A DNA stretch of 64,000 bases from Saccharum officinarum (GCA_020631735.1 CM036191.1:39415335-39479334), one strand, 5' to 3'. Numbered from the stretch's first letter, positions 10,073 through 22,905 are shown. A program made the numbers and translations. The notes: generated by a model from the sequence alone, not told the origin.

Positions 10073-13000
10073 CAATTACAAAGCCGGAGGAAGGCATTGG
10101 ATCGTTGATAGTGGGTGCACTCAACACATGACCGGTACATCAAGAATGTTTGATTCAATCAATGACAATCATAGTGGTGTTGATTCTATCACATTTGGCA
10201 ATAACAAGAAAGGCAAGGTTATTGGCTTGGGCAAGATTGCAATATCAAATGACATGAGTATCTCCAATGTGTTGCTAGTTGAAAGTTTGGATTTCAATCT
10301 TCTATCCGTGGCACAAATATGTGATCTAGGCTACAAATGCATCTTTGGGGTTGATGATGTGGAAGTCATTAGTATGGATGGCTCAAATGTGGCATTCAAG
10401 GGCTTTAGATATGAGAATCTCTATCTAGTTGACTTCAATGCTAGATAAACTTCTTTGACAACTTGCTTAATCTCCAAATCAAGCATGGGTTGGCTTTGGC
10501 ATAGAAGGCTTGGTCATGTTGGCATGAAACAATTGAAGAAGCTTACAACTCACAATCTTGTCAATGGTTTGAAAGATGTTGAATTTGAGAAGAATAAGCT
10601 TTGTAGTGCATGTCAAGCCGGGAAGCAAGTTGGAAGCTCACATCCAAAGAAGAGTACAATGAGCACATGCAAAGTATTTGATTTGATGCACATGGATCTA
10701 TTTGGTCCAACAACATACACAAGCATAGGTGGTAATAAGTATGGCTTTGTCATAGTGGATGACTTCACAAGATTCACATGGGTATTCTTTCTTAGTGACA
10801 AAAGTGAAGTGTTTGACACCTTCAAGACCTTTCTCACTAGAGTTCACAATGAGTTTGAGATTAGAATCAAGAAAGTAAGAAGTGACAATGGAAGTGAGTT
10901 CAAGAATACAAGAATTGAAGAACTTTGTGATCATTATGGTATTGGACATCAATTCTCGGCCAAGTACACTCCACAATCAAATGGCCTAGTTGAGAGAAAG
11001 AATAGAACATTGCTTGATATGGCTAGATCAATGCTTCATGAGTACAATGTGAGTCAATCTTTTTGGGATGAAGCAATCAATACCGCTTGCTACTACATCA
11101 ATAGACTATATTGTCATCCATTGCTAGAGAAGACCCCATATGAGCTACTTCATGGAAGAAAGCCAAATATTTCTTACTTTAGAGTGTTTGGTTGCAAATG
11201 CTATATCTTGAAGAAGGGCACTAGATTGGGAAAGTTTGACAAGAGATGTGATGAGGGGTTCCTACTTGGTTATTCAACTACAAGCAAAGCTTATAGAGTT
11301 TGGAACAATTCAAGTGGCATTCTAGAAGAAGTCCATGATGTGCAATTTGATGAAACCAATGGGTCACAAGATGAAGAAGAGAATCTAGATGATGTTGGTG
11401 GAACTCAATTGGTGGAAGCAATGAAGAACATGGACATTGGGGACATTAGACCAAAGCAAGTAATTGATATTCAAGATGATGATAAAGATCAAGTGCTCAA
11501 TTCACCTTTCAAGCTAGCTAGTGACTCTCAAGTACAAGATCATGGTGCTAGTTCATCTCATCAAGATACATCAAGTGATCAACCTAGCTCAAGCAATCAA
11601 GTGCAAGTACTCCAACCATAACATGTTGCAAGAGATCACCCCATTGATAGTGTTATTGGTGATATTAGAAGTGGTGTGCAAACAAGATCAAGATTGGCTA
11701 TGTTTTGTGAGCATGCATCATTTGTGTCAACCTTAGAACCAAAGAAAATAGAAGAAGCTTTGAGGGATGCCGATTGGATCATGGCTATGCAAGAAGAGCT
11801 TAACAATTTCACAAGAAATGATGTTTGGGAATTGGTAGAAAGGCCAAATGACTACAATGTGATTGGAACCAAATGGGTGTTCAAAAACAAGCAAGATCAA
11901 GATGGCATTGTGGTGAGAAACAAAGCAAGACTAGTTGCTCAAGGTTACACTCAAGTAGAAGGTCTTGACTATGATGAGACATATGCTCCCGTGGCAAGAT
12001 TGGAAGCAATAAGGATTCTTTTGGCTTATGCTTGTGCACACAATATCAAACTATATCAAATGGATGTCAAAAGTGCATTTCTCAATGGAGTTATCAATGA
12101 GTTAGTCTTTGTTGAGCAACCTCCCGGATTTGAAGATGACAAGAAACCCAACCATGTGTACAAGTTGAAGAAGGCTTTATATGGCTTAAAGCAAGCACCT
12201 AGAGCATGGTATGAGAGGCTAAGGGATTTCCTTCTCTCTAAGGGATTCAAGATGGGTAAGGTTGATATGACTCTATTCACCAAGAAGATTGAGAATGATC
12301 TATTCATAGTGCAAATATATGTTGATGACATCATCTTTGGATCAACCGATCAAGCTTATTGTAAGGAATTTGGTGCTATGATGGCCAAAGAGTTTGAAAT
12401 GTCTATGATTGGTGAACTTAGCTACTTCCTTGGTCTCCAAGTCAAACAATTGAAGAATGGGACATTTGTGAGTCAAGGGAAATACATAAGGGATATGTTG
12501 AAGAAGTTTGGAATGCAAGATGCAAAGCCAATTTGAACTCCAATGAGTACAAATGGCAATTTGGATAGTGACTTTGATGGCAAAATGGTGAATCAAAAGG
12601 AATATCGGTCTTTAATTGGAAGTCTACTCTATGTCACCGCATCAAGGCCGGATGTCATGTTTAGTGTTTGCATGTGTGCTAGATATCAAGCCTCACCTAG
12701 AGAGAGTCATCTCATGGCCGCAAAGAGAATATTGAGATACTTGAAGCAAACAAGAGATGTTGGACTATGGTATCCCAAGGGGTCAAAGTTTGAATTAATT
12801 GGATATTCGGACTCCGACTATGGGGGTTGCAAGATCAATAGAAAGAGCACAAGTGGCACATGTCAATTACTTGGAAGATCACTTGTGTCATGGTCCTCAA
12901 AGAAACAAAATAGTGTGGCAATCTCTACCGCCGAAGCCGAATATGTGAGTGCGGGGAGTTGTTGTGCACAATTGCTATGGATGAAATCAACTTTGAAGGA

Positions 13001-13271
13001 TTATGGCCTCAACTTCAAGAATGTGCCATTGCTATGTGATAATGAAAGTGCAATCAAGATGATACAAAACCCGGTTCAACATGAAAGAACAAAGCATATT
13101 GACATAAGGCATCATTTCATTAGAGATCATCAACAAAAGGGAGATATTGCTATTGAAAGTGTTGGCACCGATGATCAACTTGCCGATATTCTCACCAAGC
13201 CACTTGATGAAAAGAGGTTTTGCAAGCTAAGGAATGAATTGAACATTCTTGATTTCTCAAACATGAGTTGA
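10071..13271 (+). pseudogene. pol: Co1 Pol (protease-integrase-RT-RNase H), three in-frame stops
   Basis: One frame of about 1067 codons. Protease: active-site DSG at 10107. Integrase: HRRLGH and CSAC zinc region at 10500-10620, then the D,D,E core near 10692, 10885 and 10990. RT: from about 11830, with YVDD at 12318-12329. RNase H: from about 12800 (GYSDSDYGG, AEAEYVSA) to the TGA at 13269. Integrase before RT is copia order. In-frame stops occur at 10446 (TAA), 11619 (TAA) and 12534 (TGA); there is no frameshift. No ATG precedes the protease active site, so pol needs splicing, recoding or another means of expression. The stops make it non-functional as it stands. Confidence 0.93.
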
Positions 13272-14376
13272 ATGCACCCCATCCACTTTTTGACATTGCA
13301 AGGTAAAGTTGATTGACATGTCATTCATCCTATGCTAAGGACTTGCTAGAGCATGTAGACATAATAAGTGGTATGAGCATTCATGATAAATCAAATGAAT
13401 TTGATGGATATATGTTACCACTATTGCTTCTATGCTTATTTTTGATCTAGTGGTGTCATATGACATGTTTGTGAGCTTGTAAACCTAGTGTTGAATCTAG
13501 AAGAATTGCTATACGTGTTTAATTCAACATAGGCAAGATAACCCTTATCATGAGGTGTGAAGAAGCTTGTCTTTGGTTCAAATCGAATTAAATATCTTTG
13601 GCAAGTATTCTAGGTTAAACCAAATTTGATAAATTTTTATCCTTACATATGGTATCAAATTAATTTTTAACCTACTCCATCAAACTTCGTTTTTCTCTCC
13701 ACAATTTGATCCCATTTTTGGGTAAGTTGTTGACAAAGGGGGAGAGAAAAAGATGATTCAACATGATAAAGGGGTAAATAAAATTTTGATGCACACAAGT
13801 AGGGGGAGCAAGCTCATAAACAAAGTTGTTGCATTTGTTTGTGCATTCTCATATGACTTGCTCATTGCATATGTATTTAAATTCAATATACATGCTTGTG
13901 TGGTGCAATGCTAGTATAGAACTTGAATGATGAAATGATCTACTAGCATGCATAGGAATAGTTTACATGAGTTTACATGTGGTATCTAGACGTACCTTAA
14001 TCTTTACAAGTGGTTCAAGAACCTTTGCTATAATGTTGATCTCACGGGGTTCTTGAGTTTTGATGGATGTCTAGTTACTTCATGATGCTAAGGATGGTGT
14101 AAAAGGCAACTCCGATTGGTATCACGCTTCAAAGGTCCATTTCTTACACCTTAGCATCATTTTGGTAGAATTACTCTCTCAACACTTCTATCCATTCATA
14201 TGTGCAAAGCTTTCAATCCAAACTCTATGCACATATGTAGAGAGAGCTAATGCTACCAAAACCGAGCTTGTGATAATTGTCCAAACTTTACTTATGAGCA
14301 AAACGATTGGACAAGTATGACAAGTTCAAAACTTTTATTATCAAAATCATCTTTGTGAGGGTTGTCATCAATTACC
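13272..14376 (+). other. Co1 3' leader with polypurine-like motifs
   Basis: No open frame of note and no envelope-like gene. Copies of the polypurine signature occur at about 13736-13752 (AAAGGGGGAGAGAAAAAG) and 13802-13809 (AGGGGGAG) ahead of the true tract at 14377. Co3 shows the same arrangement. Confidence 0.7.
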
Positions 14377-14388
14377 AAAAAGGGGGAG
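14377..14388 (+). other. Co1 polypurine tract
   Basis: AAAAAGGGGGAG ends two bases before the 3' LTR. It primes plus-strand DNA synthesis. Confidence 0.9.
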
Positions 14389-14390
14389 AT

Positions 14391-16706
14391 TGAAAGTCCC
14401 TAGTTTGGTTTTGGCTAATTGATGAAACCTAGGACTAACCTTTGTATCTAAGTGGATGATTTAGATAAAGGTGGTCATTGAATATGAGACACGACATTAA
14501 CTCATGTGACCAAGATGATGAAGACCGAAGTGATGCTTGGCTCGATGGACCAGTTGTGAGGGTGAAGGGCAAGTCGAGGCTTCGAAGTGAGGGACCATGC
14601 GATGGTGAAGCTTGAGCAAGACTTGGCGCCGACGGACCGATGCAACGGTGAAGAGCAAGTGAAGTCAAGGTCGATGGATCGAGACGGTCATGTGATGATA
14701 TGAAGTGGATCATATCATTTGGAGAAACAAAATGGGCTCAAGGCAAAGGTATAACCATAGGGCCATTTTGTTTTGCACTCAAGACACCATAGAGGGTGTG
14801 AGTGGTTTAGGATCGATAGCCGAACTATTAAGAGGGGAAGTCTTATCGGTTATTCGATGCATGGGTGCCACTAGGTGAATTCATGAAGTGCATTGCATGT
14901 AGGGCCTAGTGAGCTAACTGGAAAACCTTCGAAAATGATTGTGAAAATACTAACACACGTACACAAGGTGGTGATCACTTGTTGGTGTTGGCACATTTAC
15001 AAAGGTGTTGAATTTTGGGTGGTAGAGAGGGTTTGGGACTCTCTCTCCTTCCCGCCGAGCTTGCGAGCGCGGGATTCAGGCGTTTTCAGGGAGTTGAAAA
15101 GCCTATTTTCCACTACGCCGAAGTCGGAAAAGAAACGGAGGCGAACGGAGGTCACAGAGGTGACCGGACGCTGCACCGGACGCGGTCAAGGTATGACCAG
15201 ACGCGTCCGGTCAGTACAGGAGGCGCGGGTGCTAGGGTTTGCAACCGGCGCGTCCGGTCACTCACGGGACCGGAGCGTCCGGTCAGCCGCCCAGAAGGAA
15301 CTGAGGTTCGCAGAGGATGATCGGACGCGGGGCGCGTCCGGTCACACATGATCGGACGCGTCCGATCATTGAAGGAGCTTACTGGACTCAAACCGGACGC
15401 GGGCACTGTCGCGTCCGGTCATTGCGAGGAGCGCGTCCGATCATTGTTTCGCGGGCGCGGGTGCTGTGCGGATCGGCGCGTCCGGTCGTTCGAAGCAGCG
15501 CGTCCGGTCGTTTGACAGGCGCGTCCGGTCGTTGCCTAGGGCGCGTCCGGTCGTTGGTTTGACCGTTGGGTCAGTAACCGTTGGAGGATCGGACGCGGGT
15601 GAGCGCGTCCGGTCAGTTATGACCGGCGCATCTGGTCGTTGGTTTGACCGTTGGGGTCAGTGACCGTTGGAGGATCGGACGCGGGTGAGCGCGTCCGGTC
15701 AGTTATGACCGGCGCGTCCGGTCATCCCGAAAAGACCCAGTGAAGGGGTATAACGGCTCTATTTGGATGGGAGGCTTATAAATACCCGTTGGCCGGCCCT
15801 TGGGGAGGCAACTAGTGATTTCTAACATTCCTATACATCCTTTGAGCTAGAACATCTCCTCCCACTCATCTCTCTTGAGTGATTGCATATCATAAGTGAG
15901 ATTGAGTATTCCCAAAGTGCATTGCATAGCTTGAGGGCATCTAGTGGCACTTGTGGGTGGTATAGCCGGTGGATTTCTTGTTACTCTTGGAGAGTACTGC
16001 TCCTAGTCGGCTTGGAGATTGTTGGAGGCGTTGGCAAGAAAAGGTGATTGTTCTTGGCCACCTCCGGTTGATTGTAAGAGGTTCGTGTGCTTTCCTCGGT
16101 GGGACGCCAAAAGCAACTCTAGTAAATTGCGCGTGTCATTGAGTTACCTCACTTGAGAGTGGTGTCTTGCGGTGCCTTGCGGGGCGTGCCTTGAGGGGCA
16201 AGTGACTTGAGGGTCGCACCGAGGAACCATCTAAGTGTTGGTCGACACAACCGGTGACGTAGCTTGTCGGTGCACAAGTGAACACCGGGTGAACAAAAAT
16301 ATTGTGTCTCTTGTCTCCCGGTGATTGGTCTCCATATTGTGTTGTTGTCAATATTGATTGATTATATATCATCTTGGTGATTGGCAACATCTTCACTCCA
16401 CCGTCGGTATAAGATTCACAATCCTATCTCTCGCATTTACTTTACTAGTTATCTTGTGTAGCTCTAGTGGTAGCCCTTGCTAGTAATTGTTAGCTTGCTC
16501 ACTAGTGTAAAATTAGTGACATAGCTCTTGTGTGAACTAGAGATCATAATCTACTAGACTTGTGGATAGGAGGCTTACATCATCACAACCATAGGCTAAG
16601 CAAAACTCGCTTTACGCCGTTTGTTATTCTAACAAGTTTGCTTAGTGGATTGTGTAGAAATTTTTATAGGCTATTCACCCCCCCTCTAGCCATCTAGGAC
16701 CTTACA
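14391..16706 (+). repeat. Co1 3' LTR
   Basis: 2316 bp, the same boundaries as the 5' LTR. It keeps the ancestral-looking sequence CTCTCCTTCCCGCCGAGC near 15042 where the 5' LTR has a copied patch. Palindrome array at 15161-15725, TATA box at 15777. Confidence 0.95.
15161..15725. repeat. palindromic array in the Co1 3' LTR
   Basis: Counterpart of 6387-6951. More of its copies are the perfect GACCGGACGCGTCCGGTC form. Several CG positions that read TG or CA in the 5' LTR copy are still CG here. Confidence 0.85.
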
Positions 16707-16711
16707 ATATG

Positions 16712-18488
16712 TCATTAGTCAAGTTACAAGATCATGGTTTAACTGAGCTCTAGCAAAGCTACCCATATGCATAACCCAAAGGTGACAAGACAATAGTCCA
16801 ATTCTAGGAAATTTCTGACAAGAAGACACATGCAATATGAATTTAATGATTTAAAGTGAATAGGAAACAAGGATGATCCTATGCTATACTTGCCTTGAGC
16901 AATGTACACCTGCTGGTCCTGCTCGTCAAAGTCATACCCTTGATCCTCCGAGAACTGCTCACCTTCTATACTCGATAACCACAGCAACATACAAGCATCC
17001 AGGAGCAATCATGCAAAGCAAACAAGGCTACAGATTAGAACAGTACACCAACAGCAAAGAATCAAGATGAAAAGTTTGGAAAACAAATCTACGTCTCGCC
17101 ATGAACACACAGACGTGAAGATCACAAAAATCGGATCTAAAACGAAAAAGTTATGGTTTAAACAAGATTTCCTATAGACAAATAATAGATTAGATCTAAG
17201 CTCGTATTATAAAAGTTAGAAACCTACTTTACAGTAGCATAAGCGTGTATATTACTTAATTATGAATCCAACGCAACTTGAACGGATCTAATCGGAGTTA
17301 AAACGAAGATTTTACGGCTAAAACAAGTTGAATGGCAAAATTGTGAATAACTGAAAACGTATTTCAATAAAACCGAACCAAAATACGCTTTCGAAAGAAA
17401 GAAACGTAACCTGTGAAACGCGCAAAGGACCGCGGGTTGAATCTGGAATATTTATAAGGGCATATTTGAAAGATAGGTAGCAAAGGGGTATCTTCTTTTA
17501 TGAGCCGTCGGATTAGAAACCGGCGAATGAGAATCGATCTAGCGGAAATAAAAAAAAACCCCAGCCGGCACAGTACGCCGGCGGCTTGACCACGGCTGCG
17601 CCATGGCCGGCATGCGGGAGCTCGCGGTACACGGCTTGCAGCGCACTCCACGTCGAAAGAAAAAAAAAACAGAGGGAGAGAGGAAGGAACGGCGAACTCA
17701 CCGGACCCGACCACCGAGAGCGAGAAGCAGTTGAGGCGGTCCGACACGAGTTGACAGTGGAGGTCGGCGGCGGCGCTGGCTCGGAGCTCGGCTGCGGCTG
17801 TTTGGCGAAGAAAACGGACGCTAGATGAGATTAGGGAGAGAGGAGGGGTGCGGCCGCTATTTATGGGGCGCGGGATGACTTGAGAATCACGGCACCGAGG
17901 TGTGGCCGGGTCGGACACGACGGCATCGACAGAGATGGTGTCCGGCTCAGCTACGACGCGAGGAAGAAGAGCCTGACCAGCGGGCCCGGCTGGTCAGTGG
18001 CGGGGAAAGACGCGTGCGCGAGCGCGGCCTGCGGCTAGGCGCGTGACTGGGCCGGGGTTCCAGGCTTCGGCCCAAGCAGTGAAGAACGCGGGCCGGCGCG
18101 GAAAGGAAAACTGGCCTTCGACCCGAGCGGAGACAAGGCTGCAGAGCGGCCTGGAGGAGGGAATGGGCCGCGCGGGAAAGCCATGGGCCGCGGCAGCAGC
18201 AAGCCTTCGGGCCGAAAAGAAGGAGGAGAAGAAAATCATTCTTTTCTTTTTTTCAGATTTTTCTTCAAAACAAATTCAAAATGCAACTTCAACTCAATTC
18301 AAAATCCGACTTCAAACCAAGCAATTCAAAATAGTATGCAGTGGCATGTATGCACATTCATGGTTGATTTTATATTTGACTTTTAGCTTTATTAAAAATG
18401 ATTATTTCTCTAAATCCAAATGCTCACAAAATGCATAATTAAATCATATTCACATATTTTAAAATGTTGCAAATTTTAGGGTGTTACA
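16712..18488 (-). repeat. Gy1 3' LTR, part 2 (right of Co1)
   Basis: Continues the left Gy1 LTR after the ATATG duplication and matches 25596-27367. It ends GGGTGTTACA. The GC-rich open frames around 17364-18240 lie in LTR sequence and have counterparts in the other LTR, so I do not call them genes. Confidence 0.95.
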
Positions 18489-18502
18489 ATTCTCCCCCCC
18501 TT
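18489..18502 (-). other. Gy1 polypurine tract
   Basis: On the minus strand AAGGGGGGGAGAAT immediately precedes the 3' LTR. Confidence 0.9.
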
Positions 18503-18548
18503 AAAATGAATCTTGTCCCCGAGATTCAGACGATGCTTACACAAATAA

Positions 18549-20426
18549 CTATGGGTATGTTTTCCTTAGATCATCTTCTCTTTCCCAAGTAGCCTCATCT
18601 ACGGTATACCGATTCCACTGAACCTTGCACATCTTTATAACTCGGCTCCTTGTAACTCTTTCTGCTGTCTCTAAAATCTTTACTGGAAACTCCTCATAAG
18701 TGAGATCTTCCTTAACTGTAAGCTCTTCTAACGGTATCTGTTCCTCAGGTACACACAAACACTTCTTTAGCTGAGATACATGGAACACATCATGTACACC
18801 CGACAAACTCTCAGGCAATTCTAACTGATAAGCTACCTCTCCACGTCTCTCTAAAACCTTGAAAGGTCCAATATACCTTGGTGCTAACTTTCCCTTCATG
18901 TTAAACCTTCTCACACTTCTCATAGGTGACACCTTCAAGTACACATAATCACCTACTTCAAAAACCAATTCTCTTCTAGTGTTGGCATAGCTCTTTTGTC
19001 GAGACTGAGCCACTCTCAAGTTATCCCTGATCATCCTTAATTGCTCTTCTGCGTCTCTCAAAACATCTGGTCCAAACACTTGAGTGTCTCCCGTTTGATT
19101 CCAAAACAACGGGGTCCTACACTTTCGTCCATACAAAGCTTCGAAAGGTGCCATATTGAGACTTTTCTGATAACTGTTGTTGTATGAGAACTCTGCATAA
19201 GGCAAACTCTTGTCCCAACTTGTTCCATACTGCAACGCACAAGCCCTCAACATATCCTCCAATATCTGATTAATTCTCTCAGTTTGCCCATCTGTCTGAG
19301 GATGATATGCTGTACGAAAATTCAACTTGGTTCCCAACGAACTATGTACTTGCTGCCAAAAATGAGATGTAAATTGGGTACCTCGATCAGACACAATTTT
19401 CTTGGGAACCCCATGTAGACAAACTATTCTCTCCATATATAGCGCAGCCAATTGGGGTCCAGTATAGGTAGTCTTAACCGGTAAGAAGTGGGCAACCTTA
19501 GTCAGCCGATCTACTATTACCTAGATTGAATCATATCCTCCCTGAGTACGTGGTAACCCAACTATAAAATCCATACCAACTTCTTCCCACTTCCACTCAG
19601 GTATCTTCATTGATTGTAACAATCCTGTAGGTCTTTGATGGTCAGCCTTGACTCTCTGACAGGTATCACACAAAGCAACATATTCAGCAACATCTCTTTT
19701 GAGTCCGTACCACCAATACTTCTCTTTTAAATCCAAATACATCTTGGTACTTCCAGGGTGAATAGAATAAGCAGACTCATGGGCCTCATGAAGAATTGCC
19801 TCTCATACAGTCTTATCCTCAGGCACACACAACCTTTTCCCAAACCATAGAGTTCCATTGTCATCCATACTAAAACCTGGTGCCTTCAATTTTGCATCCT
19901 ATAACTATCCCTTATGTATTTCTTGCTCCAACTTAGGCTCCAACACCAACTCCACTGCATTGGTAACAAAGCCTAAATTCAGTCGCTCAAATTCAGCACA
20001 CAACTCACTTGACATCGATGTCACCTGCACCTCATTGACATAATTCTTCCTACTAAGAGCATCGGCAACAATGTTCGCCTTCCCAGGATGATAGTGTATC
20101 TCCAAATCATAATCTTTGATCAACTCTAACCATCGACGCTGTCTCATATTCAGATCTGTCTGAGTGAAAATGTACTTTAGACTTTTGTGATCAATATAGA
20201 TGTCACTCTTATGTCCAACGAGATAATGCCTCCATATCTTCAAAGCATGAACCACTGCTGCTAACTCCAAATCATGAGTAGGATAATTTAACTCATGCTT
20301 TCTCAACTGCCGAGATGCATAAGCCACTACTCTGCCTTCTTGCATAAGAACACATCCAAGTCCCTGACGAGATGCATCACAATAGATCAAAAAGCTTTTA
20401 TTCAGGTCTGGCAAAAGTTAACACTG
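18549..20426 (-). pseudogene. pol: Gy1 RNase H, integrase and chromodomain (stops)
   Basis: C-terminal half of Pol in a frame shifted from the RT. RNase H ([13 protein letters not shown], catalytic DHKSLKY region) covers 20414-19990. The integrase zinc region (CDTCQRVKADH) is near 19650. The integrase core follows with GMDFIVGLP, SDRGTQF and QTDGQTERINQ, from about 19590 to 19240. A chromodomain-like tail (about 18720-18552, ending in EATWE and LRKTYP) should tether integration to modified chromatin, as known for chromoviruses. In-frame stops are at 19905, 19899, 19803 and 19521. The link to RT is broken near 20415-20420 by what looks like one extra T in a T run. Confidence 0.92.
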
Positions 20427-21486
20427 GAGCTGTAGTCAACCTCTTCTTCAACTCTTCGAAGTTAGCCTGGCACTTCTCAGACCACACGAACTTAGCATTT
20501 TTCTCCAATAAGGCTGTCATTGGCTTAGCAAGCTTAGAGAAACCATCAATGAACCTTCTGTAGTATCCGACTAATCCCAAGAAACTACGTATCTGTCCCA
20601 CATCTGTTGGTGGCTTCCAATTTAGCACATCTTTCACCTTACCGGGATCTACTGCAATTCTACCATTGGAGACAACATGACCAAGAAAAGAAACTTCCTT
20701 CAACCAAAATTCACACTTGCTTCGCTTGGCATACAACTTGTGTTCTCTGAGCTTTTGCAGCACCAACCTCAGATGTTCAGCATGCTCTTCTTCTATTTTG
20801 GAGAATATCAATATATCATCGATGAACACCACCACAAACTTATCCAAAAACTCCATGAACACCTTGTTCATCATGTACATAAAGTAGGCAGGTGCATTGG
20901 TCAAACCAAATGACCTAACAGTGTACTCATATAAACCATACCTCATAGTAAAAGCTATCTTGGGTACATCTGTTGCACGGATCCTTAATTGATGGTAGCC
21001 AGAACAAAGATCAATCTTAGAGAAAACACAGGCACCTCTCAACTGATCAAACAAATCATCAATTCTAGGCAACGGATACTTGTTCTTGATAGTAACCTCA
21101 TTGAGTGATCGATAATCAACACACATCCTCTGAGTACCATCCTTCTTGTCAACAAATATAACTGGGGCTCCCCAAGGTGATGAACTAGGACGAATAAAGT
21201 CTTTCTCATGTAACTCCGTAATTTGTTTCTTAAGTTCTTCTAATTCTTTAACCCCCATTCTATATGGATGCTTAGCTATAGGTGTAATTCTAGGTAATAA
21301 TTCAATAATAAACTCAATATCACGGTCAGGCGGCATACCTGGCAAATCATCGGGGAACACATCTGGAAATTCATCCACCACTGGGTCCTCCTTATTGCCG
21401 CGATCATCAAGCTGGTTCACTATGGCGGTTGGTTGTGCTTGTATTACAACATCAACACTAATTCTTTCTCCACTGGGTGCGGTCAC
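20398..21486 (-). pseudogene. pol: Gy1 reverse transcriptase region
   Basis: This uninterrupted 362-codon stretch contains the [14 protein letters not shown], the [16 protein letters not shown] region, and the catalytic FIDD at 20815-20826, followed by thumb and connection ([12 protein letters not shown]). It shares its frame with gag and protease upstream, interrupted by a stop at 21520, and runs out of frame at 20398 just before RNase H. It would copy the element RNA into DNA in the particle. It is labelled broken because the polyprotein is interrupted on both sides. Confidence 0.92.
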
Positions 21487-21519
21487 AACAACTACCTTTT
21501 CTTTACACTGGATTACTGC

Positions 21520-22905
21520 TTATTGTTGCTTCATCCAGTCCATACCCAAAATCACATCTATACCAGATGCTCTCAACACAATGGGGCTCACTTTTAACTC
21601 TACCCCCCTTAAGGATAGACTAGTCGGAAGACAACGATATGCAACTTGCATACTTCCACCCGGTGAGTTTACTAACATGGGATTTTGCATGGCACATAAT
21701 GGTATGCTATGGTTTCTAACAAATGCTTGTGATATGAATGAATGCGAAGCTCCAGAATCGAAAAGAACAGAAGCGGGGGTTGAGTTGACATTGAACGTAC
21801 CGAGCATGACTTCCGGTTCAGCAAGCGCCGTCTCGGTAGACACATGATTCACCTTTCCCGTGTTGGGTGCGGGCTTCTGATAGTTGTTCTGCCTTTGAGG
21901 GGTTTGCTGATTGGGCTTCTCAGGGCAATTGTAAGAGAGGTGACCTTCTTTGCCACAACGGAAACACTTGCTGGGGGTGCTAGGGGCACTAGTCTTCATA
22001 GGAGTGTTGTTGGGCGCTCCCTGTCGTGGTGTCTGCTGACCACTCTGTTGCTGAGGACGTTGATTGGCATTCTGCTGCTGGTTCTGGTTGCGCTGAGGAT
22101 ACTGACCACGATTCCATTGACTAGGTGGTCCTTGAAACCTTTGCTAGAAGCCTTGTTGAGAATTGGCACGTGGACGAGTATTGCTCCCAGAGGCTTGTCC
22201 CTGAAGCCTCCTCTTCTTGGCCTCCATCTCCTTGCGCTTGTTGTCAATAACTATAGCGTGATTCACCAGCGTCTGAAAGTTGGGGTAGGTGTTTGACATA
22301 AGCTGGAGCTGCAGACCATCATACAGACCTTTGAGAAAGCGGCGTTGCTTATCAGCATCATCAGCCACTTCATTAGGAGCATAACGTGACAACTGAGCAA
22401 ACTTGTCACGGTACTCAGCGATAGACATGGATCCCTGCTTCAAAGCTCTAAATTCCTCTTGCTTGAGCTCTATCAGTCCCTCTGGTATGTGATAAGATCT
22501 GAAATTCTCTTTGAACTCCTACCAGGTAACAGGAGGAGCGTTGGCAGGACGCCCATACTCGAATGACTCCCACCAGTCCTGAGCTTCACCCTGAAGTTGT
22601 CCCAAAGCGTACAACACCTTCTGCTGATTATCACACTGAGCTATGTTGAGCTGCCTCTCTATTGCACGAAGCCAATTATCTACTTCCAGCGGATCAGTGG
22701 CACGAGAGAACACCGGGGGACGGCCCTTCGAGAATTCACCACGCTTATCACGCGGTGCTCCACCACCCTGTTGATTCTGCTGATTCTGCACCAACGTTTG
22801 CATGAGCTGCGTCTGTATTGCCAAGAGTTGTTCAATAGTCGGTGGTGGTGGTGGTGGATGTGGGGGAACACCTCCACGACCTCGGCCTCTTCCTCTTCCA
22901 GACAT
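21520..22905 (-). pseudogene. gag: Gy1 Gag-protease region (stops)
   Basis: One frame starting at the ATG at 22905 with a Gly/Arg-rich and Pro-rich head, then the Ty3-type Gag domain (DPLEVDNWLRAIE, QDWWESFE), a zinc knuckle CFRCGKEGHLSYNC near 21950 and the aspartic protease with LFDSGASHSF near 21760 and GMDWM near 21540. In-frame stops are TAG at 22519, TAG at 22144 and TAA at 21520. Gag and Pol share one frame, so a single polyprotein is the likely ancestral form. The first stop falls inside the Gag domain. Confidence 0.9.

Larger units (their letters stand above)
5629..16706 (+). mobile_element. Co1: Sirevirus-type Ty1/copia retrotransposon, complete structure
   Basis: The 11,078-bp plus-strand element has two LTRs (5629-7932 and 14391-16706) ending TG...CA, a PBS, a polypurine tract and a 5-bp duplication ATATG. 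Order is gag, protease, integrase, RT, RNase H, which is diagnostic of copia. The long gag with two zinc knuckles and a coiled coil, LTRs over 2 kb with palindromic arrays, and repeated polypurine motifs in the 3' leader suggest the Sirevirus lineage. Pol has three in-frame stops. It is nested in the left LTR of Gy1 and is therefore younger. Confidence 0.95.

Noticed and set aside
13272..14376. Possible envelope-like gene downstream of Co1 pol, as in some Sireviruses
   Set aside because: No open frame of useful length and no signal or membrane segment; only polypurine motifs were seen.
17364..18438. Several GC-rich open frames (up to 184 codons) on both strands
   Set aside because: They lie in the Gy1 LTR and have counterparts at 26247-27317 in the other LTR; no domain, and frames differ between copies.
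21146..21847. 233-codon plus-strand frame
   Set aside because: Antisense of Gy1 protease/RT; low-complexity Ser/Thr composition and no family features.
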